DNA from: Hypericum androsaemum | Lineage: Eukaryota > Streptophyta > Magnoliopsida > Malpighiales > Hypericaceae | Direction: 5' to 3' | Length of the DNA: 64,000 bases | NCBI GenBank assembly: GCA_963995505.1 | Contig: OZ023188.1 | Location: 15,699,912-15,763,911 of the forward strand | Made by a program: the position numbers and the translations under genes | Notes under the pieces: generated by a model | The model's database searches: none | The model's input: only the letters and a program-made list of their open reading frames with translations | What the model was told of the DNA's origin: nothing | Shown: positions 45,831 through 57,814 of the stretch, in pieces | How positions within the stretch are numbered: position 1 is the first letter of the stretch | Layout of the letters: each line of letters begins with the position of its first letter

Positions 45831-48205
45831 CTAGCTTATTTCAGGAAATAATTTGAATACAATTGGTCGAATCTTACACATGACCTCCAACGGTTTAGCT
45901 CTGGGCATACTAATTCCCTCTCCTTCGGTCATATCAACTTCTACAACACTAATTCTCTTCCACTCAAAGCACTGGATTAGTGAGCCCAAAGTTAAGCCCA
46001 GGATCCGTTGGGCCAGGCCCATTCCAGGACAAGTCCTCCTTCCCATTCCGAAGGTCATTAACTTATGGGCCTCAACCTTGGCCTTGTCAAATCTCTCAGG
46101 CCTGAAACTATCCGGGTCATCCCAAAGGATCGGATCCCTGTGAATAGCCCACACGTTGACCAAGACGATGGTACCCCGAGGAACGTAGAATCCTCCGATG
46201 GTGCAATCTCCCGACGAATAATGTGGTACCAAAAGTGGAGCCACGGGGTACAATCGCAAAACTTCTGACAAAATATTTAGGAGATAGGGTAATTTAGGAA
46301 GATCTGACTCCTCGATCAGGCGATCTTGTCCAATTTGCGAGTCCAATTCACATTTAGCCTTTTCTAAAATGTCCGGATGATTTACCAAAATGGACAACGC
46401 CCACTCTAAGGTCGCCGATGTGGTATCTGTCCCTGCCACTATAATTACCTGCAAAAAAAAACTGTCATTTGCATTTTATTTTTTGGGAAGGCAAGAAAAT
46501 TGAAAATTTTACATAAAAAGTTTATAATCTTAATTAATATCATTGTTATATCCATATCACTAACTAAATCTTAATTAGTTGTTCTACGCTAGCATATTTA
46601 ACGTTAAATTTATAGTATCCTAGTTGTGTATCAGTTGGAATCACATTCCTAACACACTGAACGGTACTTTTTACGTTAAATGCTAGCATATGTCCAACGG
46701 TCTTTAATTTAAAAGATCTGAATTGTATATTCAATTTAAATTAATATATATTTTATTAATGCTCCTATTTACCCAGGGTACATATTAGGTATCCAATAAT
46801 GAATCAACAATTTCAACAATCACTCTTTATTAGATAACGCATCGTCCTACTTCATATTTAGACACTACTTTATATTTTGAGAATGTTATGTACCACTGCT
46901 ACGACTACTGAGAACCAATTAATTCTCAACAGTGTTTTGCAATTTTTAGCTGATATGAATTCCCAAATCGTAGTCGCTAGCTAGGAATATCCAAATTTTT
47001 CTCTTATGAAATGCAATACAATTATTTTGATGAAAGAAATTAAACTGTTATTATTAAATATTGTTATTTTACAATTCTTTTTTCTATAAGTGTTATTTTA
47101 CATTTCTACATAGACAACTAACTTTACTTACCAAGTGCTTTTATAATATACAACTAACTTTACTTACCAAGTGCTTTTATAATATATATAAACAGTTACC
47201 AATTGTATTCTATAGAAACTTTCAACAAACCACCTGCTAAATTTAATCGGTTGAACCGAACAAGTAATTAGTTTTTTTTAAGTAACTAAATAAGATGAGA
47301 AACTTTACCATTACGAGCCCTTTGATGATCTCGTCCGTGTAGTACTCCGGTCCAGACATTTGCAAAGAAAGTAAATGATCGACCATTGTATTGCTACTCT
47401 CAGAATCACCAGCCTTCTTGTTCCGATGCTCATCGATTAAACACTGCATAAACTTATGCACTGCTGTACCTAGTCGCTTCATCTTCTTCGTGAAGCTCCC
47501 GAACGTAACCAAATCCAACAAGGGCACGAAATCCGCGGGGTTAGAGGCTGTAGCGTACTTGAACAACTCATCTATCAGTTGATCGAACTCCCTCGCCTCT
47601 TCCTTGCTAGTCACGTCATCGCCGTAGTAGCTCTTCCCTGCGACCATCCTCGTGATGTTATTAAACGCCAAGTCCCTGAACAAGGATTTCATCTCTACCT
47701 TGGCGAATTCTTCGCGCGTGTTTCGGGATAGACACGTGATCAGCCGCTCGACCTCGTCCTTTCTCGCGCTTATGAAGGCGTTGAGCCTCGCAACGGAGAA
47801 TATGTGGTCGTTGGAGAGTTTCCGTAGGTTGCGCCAGTGGTCACCGTAAGGTGCAGAGATCAGGGCGGTGTGGTTGTATCGCACGTGCTTCCCCATTAGG
47901 GTTTCGGGGCGGTTGGCCAGGACGACGTCGTTCTTCGTGAAGCATTCCTCGGCGGCCGACGACGAGGTGACGATGACGGCTAGCTGAGTGCCCAACTTGA
48001 GGGAGAAGACCGGGCCGTACTTCTTGGAGAGGCCGTGGAGGCAACGGTGGATTGGTTGAGATAGGATATGGAAGTGGCCTATGATGGGAAGAGATGGTGG
48101 ACTTGGAGGAAGGTTATTTTGACTGGTTGAATTAAACAAGTGAAATTTGTAAGCTAAGAAGAGGAGGAGAAGAGAAATTAGGATGGAGAGGAAAATCACT
48201 TCCAT
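45831..48205 (-). CDS. CYP81-like cytochrome P450 B, intact
   Basis: Two exons, 48205-47309 and 46448-45831, phase 0, 860-bp intron; 504 aa. An N-terminal hydrophobic anchor (residues 2-22) is followed by [16 protein letters not shown]-helix AGTDTT is at 304-309, the E-x-x-R pair at E361/R364, PERF at 416-419 and the heme loop [10 protein letters not shown] with the ligand cysteine near 439. These are the marks of a complete plant A-type P450, and the whole sequence is CYP81-like. CYP81 members act at the ER with NADPH-P450 reductase and hydroxylate flavonoids, lignans, glucosinolate intermediates or xenobiotics. The substrate here cannot be told. Its single-intron position is the same as in A, C and D. 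Closest relative in the window is the broken gene E. Confidence 0.93.
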
Positions 48206-49472
48206 TTTTTTTAATATTTTGGTGTGTTTTCTTTGGAGATTGCTTCGAGTAAATGGAATCTTTTTATTAGGTTACAAAATGCTATCCTAGCAAGACCAAT
48301 CACCAAAGCTCGGATTAGATGCCTCAATAATTATTCAGCTTTAAATCAAAAAAAATCACTGACAAGGAAAAGAAAAGGCCAAAGGAAAATATAAAATCCT
48401 TCCAGTGGGTATCAAGGGAAATTGGATGGAAGCGCCTATGAGTGAATTGACTAGCCACCTTTAGTTGTATGGACGTTATTACATCCAGATTCATAACTCT
48501 CCAAAAAAATATCTAGATTCAAAACTCTCTCACTTATGAAATATCTAGATTTAAAAACTGATGTTTCTGTGGATCATAGCATTTGATACAGCGCCAACGT
48601 GTTAAAGTCATGCTTCACAATAAAATTCTAGCTCGATTGATCTAATCGGTAAAAATTTGAAATTAATTTTGGTTTAAAACTCGAGCATGTAAAAAATATC
48701 AATAAAAACTTGCCCTATAAAATAAGTTTCTAAAATACTCGTCTATAAGACCATGTTTATCGGTGATCGCCTGCAAGCGATCACCACTAGACGTCGAGCA
48801 ACAAATGAAAAAAGAAAATAAGAAATGGTTGATGTTTCGTCGAGCGGCTGGGTCGGCCGATCGACTAATCAATTTTTTCTTTTTTTATCTTAATTTAATA
48901 CTAATGATACATGGTACAATATTATTCGTTTAAATAGATACTGCAAGATATTATTTGTATGATTATGAAAATAAAAATTATTTTTTAATAAAAATTAAAA
49001 ATATAAAAATTAGTATTTTTCAATCCTCTATTAATAGAGTCAAATATGGACATATTTTTGATGCACAATCTAAAATTTTCTTTTTTTTACTACATAATTT
49101 CTTTATATTTATTAGTTATATTATTTCTATGATGGATTGAATAATCCTAACTCCCTAGTTTATCCACCAATAAAGATAATATGTGAATGAGAGATAAATA
49201 AATTATTTATTTGTTGAGCTCGATGAGATCAACAATAAGGATGATAAAAAAATTGGGTTAGATTAGATTGGATTGAGTTGTATGTTGATGAAAGATAAAT
49301 TAATTATTTATTCAAACAGATGAAACCAAGCAACTGGTTTTATTGCCAGATGGAACCAAGCAATTTCGCCCGAGCGCCGCCACCGTCCGATGTCTCAAAA
49401 CTAATATTTCTTTTGATGAAAAATAGTAAAACCTAATGAAGCCAAGCTCTCAACTACATAAAAATAAGGAAT
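48206..49472. other. Spacer between P450 B and C
   Basis: AT-rich, no gene or clear element. It contains the presumed promoter of B next to 48206. Confidence 0.45.
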
Positions 49473-51110
49473 CTAGGCAACTTCTTCAGCAAGAACTCGA
49501 TCCATGATACCACGAGCTTTACACATGATCTCCAATGGCTGGGCTTTGGGCATGGTGTTGCCCGTCCCTTCCCTCATATCTACCAATTCCTCGCCAATTC
49601 TCTTCCACTCAAAGCACTGGATTAGGTTCCCCAAGGTCAATCCCATAACGCGTTGCGCCAAACCTGACCCTGGACAAGCCCTCCGGCCCAACCCAAATGG
49701 CATCAGCCTATGGCCATTCTTCTCCTCGCCGTCAAATCTCTCCGGCTTGAAACTCTCCGGCTCCTCCCAGAACGTAGGGTCCCTATGGATAGCCCACGCG
49801 TTGATTAACACCATTGTGGAACGAGGCACATCAAACCCACCAATGGTACAATCATCGGAGGAATAGTGTGGTAGAAGCAAAGGGACTGCCGGGTACAATC
49901 GTAATGTCTCTGATATAATATTCCGGAGATAATGAAGTTGGGAAAGATCGATTTCTTCGATAAGCCGCTCTTGTCCAATCCGAATGTCTACTTCTTCTTT
50001 GGCCTTGTCCAAGACATCTGGATGGTTGACTAGGTTGGACATTGCCCATTCCATTGTCACCGCAGATGTATCTGTCCCAGCTAGAATCATTATCTATGCA
50101 GATAATGCAAAAAGAATGAGTTACTACTGGTCGATAACTTTTGAACACTTTAAATAAATTAAACATACTCGCAACTAAATAAATGTGAGAGAGGGACGTG
50201 GGTTGCTTACCACAATAAGCCCTTTGATAATTACATCAGTGTAATACTCCGGTTCAGTCTCTTGTAAGGACAGCAGATGATCAATCATCGTACGATTACC
50301 AGCATCCTCGTTATCCTCCTTTTTGTTGCGGTGCTCGTCAACTAACCCTTGCAAGAACTTGTCCATCCTCTCGCCAAGCTTCTTCACTTTCTTCTCAAAC
50401 TTACCCCCACTGAGCCACTTCAAAACCGGCACAAAGTTATCCGCGTTCTCTAATCCTTCGCCATTTATCTCCGAGATCAGATGCTTGAACTCCCTCGCCT
50501 CCTCCTTGTCGGTCGCCTCGTCGTCGTCGTAGTACCTCTTCCCTGCGACCATTCTCATGATCTCGTTGAACGTCAACTCCGACAGTATCGACTTCATCTC
50601 CACCTTGGCGAACCCCTGTCGGGACCCACGCGACAGCTTCCTCAGCAACCGCTTGGTCTCGTCCTTCCGGATGTTGGCGAACATGTTGATCCGGTGCGTC
50701 GAGAATATCTCGATCGCGCCGATACGACGTAGGTTCCGCCAGTGGTCGCCGTAAGGAGCCATGATGATGGTGGTGTTGTCGTAGTTTAGGTACTTCCCCA
50801 GGTACGTTTTGTGGGGGCGGTTGGCTAGGACGACGTCGTTCTTGGTCAGGCATTCCTCGGCGGCCGACGAGGAGGAGACGATCACGGCTCGTTGGGTTCC
50901 GAAGTTGAAGGTTGCTACTGGGCCGTACGTTTGGGAGATCTTCTGGAAGCAACGGTGGGTCGGTGGCTTGAGGAGGTGGAGGTGGCCCAGGATCGGGAGA
51001 GAAGGTGGGCCCGGTGGGAGATTCTTGTGGCTTGTTTTTGATCGGTACAATTGGTAGGCGAGGACCAGGAAGATTAGAGACAAGGAAGCGTAGAGAATGG
51101 TCTCTTCCAT
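49473..51110 (-). CDS. CYP81-like cytochrome P450 C, intact
   Basis: Exons 51110-50211 and 50093-49473, phase 0, 117-bp intron; 506 aa. Membrane anchor at the N-terminus, [17 protein letters not shown] hinge, AGTDTS at 305-310, E-x-x-R at E362/R365, PERF at 417-420, heme loop [10 protein letters not shown] with Cys440. CYP81D/E-like in all conserved blocks. A TATA-like run (minus strand, about 51163-51170) lies roughly 50 bp before the ATG. Gene D at 56 kb on the other strand is a near copy, so C/D is the youngest duplication of the array. Coding GC is much higher in exon 1 than in the surroundings. Confidence 0.93.
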
Positions 51111-51590
51111 GTCTTGTGAAGTTGGAGGGTTCCTTTGGAGTGGGAATTGGGTGAGAAATGGTGAATATATAGAAGAACACTATTTGGAAGAAAGGTCCCC
51201 TTTTTTTTAATTTGAATGGGAGAAAGGTCGTGATGGTGACTTTTGTGGCGGCAACATTTATTGGGATTGACTAAAGTTCCCAGATTCTTCATCCATGAAT
51301 CGGCCTGGTTTTATTTAAATGGTGCTTCTTAGTAGTTTCATTTGTGGTATTTTTATATTATCCGATATCCGAATATTTATTAAGTCGACTAAATTATGTT
51401 CGAATTAGATAAAAAAATTTAAAAAGTGACGAACATGCAACACCCCGGTAGCTTCCTAACTGGGAATTTTCAGACATCAAGCAATCCTCAGGTAGCTTCC
51501 TAACTTGACATTGTGAAGCACGTCTAATATTGGAATTGGCTATATCAACCAAAGTCTAAGCCTTGATTTTTTTTTTGTCATGTTTGTAAA
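51111..51590. other. Upstream region of P450 C
   Basis: Contains the TATA-like run and short leader of gene C. A short direct repeat 'gtagcttcctaact' occurs near 51448 and 51491. No other gene. Confidence 0.45.
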
Positions 51591-53115
51591 TTTTTGAGTT
51601 AAAGATATTTTAGTAACATGTGTTATTAGAAATAGATATTTTGTAATTTGTATTTTAGAAATACCAAAAAAACACACCGTGTTTATCTCCTGCCACCATA
51701 GTAGTTACCGGACTTGAACTCCGGAAGTCAAATATGACATTTTTTTTATAGATAAATATGTTTTATTAATGAAAAACAACTGAAAAGAAATTACAACGAG
51801 AAAATAAAAGGAGGAACCTACATATATTTACAACAAACGAACCATTCTACCCCGAGATAGCCCAAAGAAAAAAAAAGGAACAAATTTTCCACCATTACCG
51901 AACTCTCAAAAAATCCCAAAAAAGTCAAACTCATGATATCCGATATCTTTCAAAGTCTTCGTCCAATTATTCACGGGTGCAATAGAAAATAGAATGCTTG
52001 AGAAGTTCACTATCACAAAATTTTTCCTCAAAAATTACTTAGTTCCTATGATTTCAAATTCTCCAAAAAATAACTCCAAATAGTGTGAACAATACATTTC
52101 CTATCATACCACCTCCAAACAGTCAAATATGACATGTAAGAAATAATGTGACAATAGACTAAGAAAAAAGCCAAGTGTAATGCAATAGAAAATTAAATAA
52201 AAAGGTAGATTTGGTCTTCTTCGCCCCACTCCCCCTCCCTCTATCTCGGCCACCAAACCATGGCCGTCATCCTCGCATCCTCCTCCCATTCTCGCTGCCT
52301 AGAAGGTTGGCCCCGTACACATATTAAAGAAGCAGAGAGAATAGTTGAAGTAAAAGACAACCAATAAGAAAAAAAACCTAAAATTGTAAATCATCCCCTG
52401 ACATATAAAATTATGATATAATCTAGTCTAGGACACATAAAACAAAGCTCATAAATATGCACATATTTGCACAAAGAGAAGACGATTATAGATTGAAAAC
52501 AGTTTCATTAAAAAGAGAAATCGAGTGGAAATCTCAGCGATTGGGTTTTTTTTAATTACTGTATTAAACACTCGTCTTCCGCTCGTGATTTTAGGGTTTT
52601 CGGTTTTTCTATTTTACCATTTTCTCAATTGGAAAGTTGGGTAATGTGTTACTCTTGAGGCCGAACATATAAGGAAGAGAAGATGTTTTTTGAAGGTTGA
52701 AAGGAAGAGCAGCCGGGTCATGGGTTTTTAGTTTTTCTATTTTTCCATTTTATGGAATGCCTTCCTCTCCATCAATTTAAAATTTTAAGAATCTGAGAGT
52801 AGGAGTTTAGAAAAAACCTAAGAGAGAGAGAGGAGGAGGGGCGAGGAAGACGAAGGATTTTGTGAAAAAAATCTTAGTCCACGTCAAATTTTTTTGGCCC
52901 ACAATGGTACAATACCATTCAGTGCCACATTTCATACATGTCATATTTAACTGCCGGAGTTTCAAGTCCGGAAATTACAATGTTCGCAGGAGATAAATAT
53001 AGGGTGTTTTTAAAATACACAGTGCAAAATGTTTAGTGTTTCTTGGAAGTTTTTTCTTTTTAAAATATAATATAAAATATCTATTTCTAATAATACATGA
53101 TATTAAGTATTTTTA
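51590..53115. mobile_element. Probable long-TIR element between the two P450 arms
   Basis: Left 51600-51745 and the reverse complement of 52930-53105 align: 'tattagaaatagatatttt', 'tttatctcctgc', 'ttccggacttgaa', 'ctccgg', 'tcaaatatgacat'. Interior non-coding, partly purine-rich. Exact ends and duplication not resolved. Confidence 0.6.
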
Positions 53116-53500
53116 GTACTAAATTTTTTATCAAACTTTTTGTATTAGTTTTATGTTTTTTTTTACGCTTCAAGTTTATTGTCGCATATTATTGTTCAAG
53201 TGGTAGCACTACTTTTCAACATAGGATGTACCACTGCTCATCGCAAGTGGGAGCTTCGGACTTCTTTTTCTACGGGCTGGGCTTCATTTTGTGCGACCAT
53301 GGGCTTGTTCTCTGGGCTACGGCTCTATTAGTAGGAGCCTGGGCTCGTTCTCTGGGCTGGGCTCTTTCAATACGGGCCAGGGCTATTATTAGTGCGGGCC
53401 GAACAAGCACGTATGCCGTGTAAATCAAATCATTGATGTATTATATTAGTAACTGAAGTTCAATCTCATCTTTGTTCGATTTTTTTTGAATGGTTACACC

Positions 53501-54059
53501 TAGGTTTGATCTTTACCTTGAGGGTCTACCTAGATCTAAGACTGAAGAATCCAATATTCGTTGACTTTGATCAGATTTAAACCCGCATCCTGCCCAAGTC
53601 CTCATATTTTAAAGGATAAGGACATGCATATGGATTTATAGGATCCTGCCCTGATCTTACCCAATTTTTTTAAATAATAAATACATATTAATTACTAAAC
53701 ATCACACAAAATTTTCAATGTCAACCTACTCAACTTCAATTTTTTTTTGAATTTGCTTGTTTGATTTCTTTATATTAAGTTATTTTAATGAACAAATCAA
53801 TTGCATTCATATTTTTTTGTGTCCCTTGCTATTTGAGAATAATCAAATTACAATTTAATTTTTTTAAATAAAAAATAATTTTTAAATAACACATACCCCC
53901 AGGTCCCCCTGATCCTGCCTGATTTTTTAGGACCTGAATCCTGCATGAATCCTTATTTTTAAAGAGGATAAGGGTAAGGATTTGGGTCCGTCTTTCAAAA
54001 AGAGGGTACAGATATGGGTCGAATGGATCTTACCCGGATCATGTCCATTGTCAATCCTA
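53501..54059. mobile_element. hAT-type MITE with 8-bp TSD (559 bp)
   Basis: Flanked by GTTACACC at 53493-53500 and 54060-54067. Terminal inverted repeats TAGGTTTGATC and TAGGATTGACA. Subterminal 'ggatcctgcc'/'gggtaagga' motifs occur in both halves. The 8-bp duplication and TAGG...CCTA ends fit the hAT superfamily. Non-coding. Confidence 0.85.
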
Positions 54060-54255
54060 GTTACACCATGACACTTGCGAGGACTTGAACTCTGGACCTC
54101 CTTGAAATTGACAACACCTAATGGTTCGATCAAGTCGCCGAATATTAGAACTTATTGAATCAACGTCTGGGCTCATAATAAATTAAAAGTTGCTCCTGCT
54201 ACTCAGCCTAGAGTCTTGTGTAAAAATGTAAAACTTGCTTTATTTAGATCGGGAA

Positions 54256-54284
54256 CGGGCCTTGTACACACCGCCCGTCACACT
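54256..54284 (+). pseudogene. Plastid 16S rRNA 3' fragment
   Basis: About 29 bases identical to the conserved decoding-region sequence of plastid 16S rRNA, cut off on both sides. Confidence 0.85.
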
Positions 54285-54290
54285 AGGGAA

Positions 54291-54331
54291 GCGGGTAGCG
54301 GGAATCGAACCCGCATCGTTAGCTTGGAAGG
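54291..54331 (-). pseudogene. Plastid trnG-UCC 3' exon fragment
   Basis: On the minus strand it carries the anticodon-loop end, the T-arm GGGTTCGATTCCCGC and the 3' strand CTACCCGC of plastid tRNA-Gly(UCC). The 5' exon and intron are absent. Confidence 0.8.
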
Positions 54332-54507
54332 TAAGGAACAAGAGGAATAGACCTCACAGTGTAGACAAATTGCTTTTTGTAAAAATTTATAGGAGGATCC
54401 TTTCAATGAGACATACTGGATCAACCATTAACGAGTAATCCGAATGTGGGTAGATTTAGTCAGGGTGAAATCTTTTGCCACTAGAGGGAATACTCGTTTA
54501 TATAAAA

Positions 54508-54579
54508 GTGTCTAGTGTCTAATGGATAGGACAGAGGTCTTCTAAACCTTTGGTATAGGTTCAAATCCTATCATCTCCT
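54508..54579 (+). pseudogene. Plastid trnR-UCU-like sequence
   Basis: Matches plastid tRNA-Arg(UCU) through the D arm, the anticodon arm and the T arm (GGTTCAAATCC). The 3' acceptor strand (catctcctcc) no longer pairs with the 5' end, so it is a degraded copy. Confidence 0.8.
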
Positions 54580-54580
54580 C

Positions 54581-55136
54581 CACACCTGTAGAATAGTTAG
54601 GAGTCATTCAAAAAAAATCTATTACTAACTCAGTCAAAATCGACTTATAAGAATTAATAAGAATTCATCAAAGAGATTATCCTAATTTGACAATTTAATT
54701 CGATGAGAACTCAAAACGCCTTTGGCCTCGTCTTTGTTAGATGTTAATGAATAATGATCTCGATATATAAAGATTTTTTTTGATAAATCGATATAAAGAA
54801 GTAAATATGTATATAATTATCACTTCACAATGTATATCATTTCACTTTACTTGTATACCATTATCATCTCACTTATATATCATTACCACTTTATGTGTAT
54901 ACACCTATCACTTCACTTCACACATATCATTTGATAAGTATAATTTTTTGTCGCAACCAGTGTTTGAATCTTGATCACCTTCCACCACATATGTATACTA
55001 TTTGTATTACTTCACATGTATACCATTATTATTTTATTTTACGTCATTCTCACAAAGATCAACGCACTTAGTCCGGATGGTGCTTCTTGGGCCCGATTCC
55101 CCCACCGAATACAGGCCTTAATGGTCACACCAAAAA
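54581..55136. other. AT-rich spacer, no gene seen
   Basis: Repeated 'tatatcattaccacttt'-like short motifs near 54830-54930. Nothing recognised. Confidence 0.45.
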
Positions 55137-55495
55137 TGTTTCTCTGCGGGAAAAGCTGAGCTAATTGTCTTAATTGCCATACCAAACTTTTGGTTCTAGT
55201 TTCATAATATGTGTTCCTCTTATTTTGGCAGGTCAGCAAAGCAATTAATTTCTCATTAGGGAAAACCATTAAATTAATATCGTTACTACTTGACTGCATG
55301 GTTGCTTCTCAGAAAACCATTAAATTACCGGTAAATATGCCCTCATTTTTTATAACAACTGCTTGCCTAATCATGTTTTCAGTTGCAGGTCAAAGTATCC
55401 AATTCAATGCCAACTGCTTAACATATGAGTACCTTTTCGTAATTATATATAAATTCAAAGTCATCTGTGAAGAAACTTAAGTTGACTAAATTAAA
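55137..55495 (-). repeat. Inverted copy of the P450 A-B spacer (MITE-free)
   Basis: The reverse complement aligns with 44940-45173 joined to 45617-45752, for example 'gtcaacttaagtttcttcac', 'agaagcaaccatgcagtca', 'aaaataagaggaacac' and 'gcttttccc'. The 426-bp MITE present in the other copy is absent. It lies upstream of P450 D as the other copy lies upstream of A. Confidence 0.88.
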
Positions 55496-55830
55496 TTTAA
55501 GTTTTTTTTTGTAAAAGTATATATTTTATTAATATTGTAAGCCAAAAGAAGATCTCGTGACCGCCGATCTCTTCAAAATTTTAACACAGTAAAACTCATT
55601 AGAAAAAAAATATTGTCGATAGTAGTACGATGACAAAGTTTTTTTTCAACACCTTAATTACATTAATTGGTCAAATTACCCAAAATTTAATTTTCAGGTC
55701 AAAGTCATTTGTTTATTATAATGAATGATATACATTAAGAATATAACTAAATTAACATCCGAAACAAAATCCAAGAGTATCTACTTTGGATTCGGATACT
55801 AAATGTATAAATAAAAAAAAGTAAATCCCA

Positions 55831-55920
55831 ATATGCTTCTATATATTCACCATTTCAAAATTTTAAAAAAACGACCTTTCTTTCGAATATGTATGCTTCT
55901 ATATATTCACCATTTCACTA
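55831..55920 (+). promoter_or_regulatory. Duplicated TATA region upstream of P450 D
   Basis: The sequence tatgcttctatatattcac occurs at 55832-55850 and 55892-55910, period 60 bp. Each copy carries a TATA-like tctatatatt. Gene C has one counterpart in the same position. The second copy also brings an in-frame upstream ATG at 55889. Confidence 0.7.
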
Positions 55921-55960
55921 CAAGTTCCCACACAACAGGAACCCTCCAATCTCACAAAAC

Positions 55961-57588
55961 ATGGAAGAGACCATTCTCTACGCTTCCTTGTCTCTAATCT
56001 TCCTCGTCCTCGCCTACCAATTGTACCGATCAAAAACAAGCCACAAGAACCTCCCACCGGGCCCACCTTCTCTCCCGATCCTGGGCCACCTCCACCTCCT
56101 CAAGCCACCAACCCACCGTTGCTTCCAGAAGATCTCCCAAACGTACGGCACAGTAGCGACCTTCAACTTCGGCACCCAACGAGCCGTGATCGTCTCCTCT
56201 TCGTCGGCCGCCGAGGAATGCCTGACCAAGAACGACGTCGTCCTAGCCAACCGCCCCCACATCACGTACGTTGGGAAGTTCATAAACTACGACAACACCA
56301 CCCTCATCATGGCTCCTTACGGCGACCACTGGCGGAACCTACGTCGTATCGGCGCGATCGAGATATTCTCAACGCACCGGATCAACATGTTCGCCAACAT
56401 CTGGAAGGACGAGACCAAGCGGTTGCTGAGGAAGCTGTCGCGTGGGTCCCGACAGGGCTTCGGAAAGGTGGAGATGAAGTCGATGCTCTCGGAGTTGACG
56501 TTCAACGTGATCATGAGAATGGTCGCAGGGAAGAGGTACTACGGCGAGGACGAGGAAACCGACAAGGAGGAGGCGAAGGAGTTCAAGAATCTCATCTTTG
56601 AGATAACTAGCGCAGGGCTAGAGAACGTGGAGGATTTTGTGCCGGTTTTGAAGTGGCTCAGTGGGGGTAAGTTCGAGGAGAGAGTGAAGTCGCTTGGCGA
56701 GAGAATGGACAAGTTCTTGCAAGGGTTAGTTGACGAGCACCGCAACAAGAAGGAGCGTAAAGAGTATGCTACTAATCGTACGATGATTGATCATTTGCTG
56801 TCCTTGCAAGAGACTGAACCGGAGTATTACACTGATGTAATTATCAAGGGGCTTATTGTGGTTAGCAACTCATGTCCCTTTAATTATTATATCACTAGTT
56901 ACGATTACGTTTAATTTGTTTACTCTTTCTTTATGGATTATGTGCATAGATAATGATTCTAGCGGGGACAGATACATCAGCGGTAACAATGGAATGGGCA
57001 ATGTCCAACCTGGTCAACCACCCAGATGTCTTGAACAAGGCTAAAGAAGAACCAGACACTCATATCGGACAAGAGCGGCTTATCGAGGAAACTGATCTTT
57101 TCTATCTTCATTATCTCCGGAACATTATATCAGAGACATTGCGACTGTACCCGGCAGTCCCTTTGCTTCTACCACACTATTCCTCCGATGATTGTACCAT
57201 TGGTGGGTTCGACGTGCCTCGTGCTACGATGGTGTTACTCAACGCGTGGGCTATCCATAGGGACCCTACGCTCTGGGAGGAGCCAGAGAGTTTCAAGCCG
57301 GAGAGATTTGAGAGCGAGCAGAAGGATGGTCATAGGATGATGCCCTTCGGGTTGGGCCGAAGGGCTTGTCCAGGGTCAGGTTTGGCGCAACGCGTTATGG
57401 GATTGACCTTGGGGGCCCTAATCCAATGCTTTGAGTGGAAGAGAATTGGCGAAGAATTGGTAGATATGGGGAAGGGAAGGGCAATACCATGCCTAAAGCC
57501 CAGCCATTGGAAGTCATGTGTAAAGCTTGTGGTATCGTGGATAAGGTTCTTGCTGAAGTTGGCTAGATTTCTTATCATCTGTAGTTGA
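55961..57588 (+). CDS. CYP81-like cytochrome P450 D, C-terminal frameshift
   Basis: Exons 55961-56860 and 56950-57588, 89-bp intron; 512 aa as read. Start set at MEETILYAS by comparison with gene C; an in-frame ATG at 55889 would add 24 residues. Anchor, [19 protein letters not shown] (305-310), E-x-x-R (362/365), PERF (417-420) and the heme loop with Cys440 are all intact. Compared with C, one base is missing just after the ATG at 57466-57468, so after residue 473 the last 39 residues are replaced by unrelated sequence ending at 57588. The lost part contains the usual PKA.PLE C-terminal substrate-recognition region, so activity is doubtful. It is a near copy of C in opposite orientation. Confidence 0.88.
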
Positions 57589-57814
57589 GGGCTTGGCTTG
57601 ATTAGCTTTGAATCTTTTTGACCGGCAGAAAATGAAGAAAAGGGAACATTGGGATTTCGTTTTTATTTATATGCTAATTTTGTAATTTTATGACGATAAT
57701 CTTAAGCAAATTTTTATATTGGGATTGGTATAATAAATTTAAAATTCGTTGTATTCTCATTAGTTGAAATCTAAAAGGTATTGAGTTCTCATTTGTTGTA
57801 TACAGGCCTATGTT
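57589..57814. other. Downstream region of P450 D
   Basis: Probable 3' UTR; AT-rich. It ends at the target-site duplication of the foldback element. Confidence 0.5.

Larger units (their letters stand above)
54250..54580. pseudogene. Nuclear insertion of plastid DNA (rrn16 end, trnG-UCC exon, trnR-UCU region)
   Basis: 54256-54284 (cgggccttgtacacaccgcc and onward) is the near-universal 3' end of plastid/bacterial 16S rRNA. 54291-54331, read on the minus strand, gives the 3' exon of plastid trnG-UCC (CTTCCAAGCTAACGATGCGG...). 54390-54507 looks like the plastid spacer next to it, and 54508-54579 is trnR-UCU (GGTCTTCTAAACC anticodon arm) with a damaged acceptor end. trnG-UCC and trnR-UCU are neighbours in plastid genomes, but rrn16 is far away, so this is a chimera of at least two plastid pieces. 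It is not expected to be functional. Confidence 0.85.

Noticed and set aside
50437..51180. 247-residue open frame overlapping exon 1 of P450 C in another frame (and a partner in D)
   Set aside because: Arginine/proline-rich shadow of the GC-rich P450 exon; conserved in D only because the DNA is duplicated.
53097..53423. 108-residue open frame near 53.1-53.4 kb
   Set aside because: Overlaps the end of a TIR element and a short GGGCT-rich repeat; no recognisable protein.
54508..54579. Functional nuclear tRNA-Arg gene
   Set aside because: Plastid-type sequence with a broken acceptor stem next to other plastid fragments.
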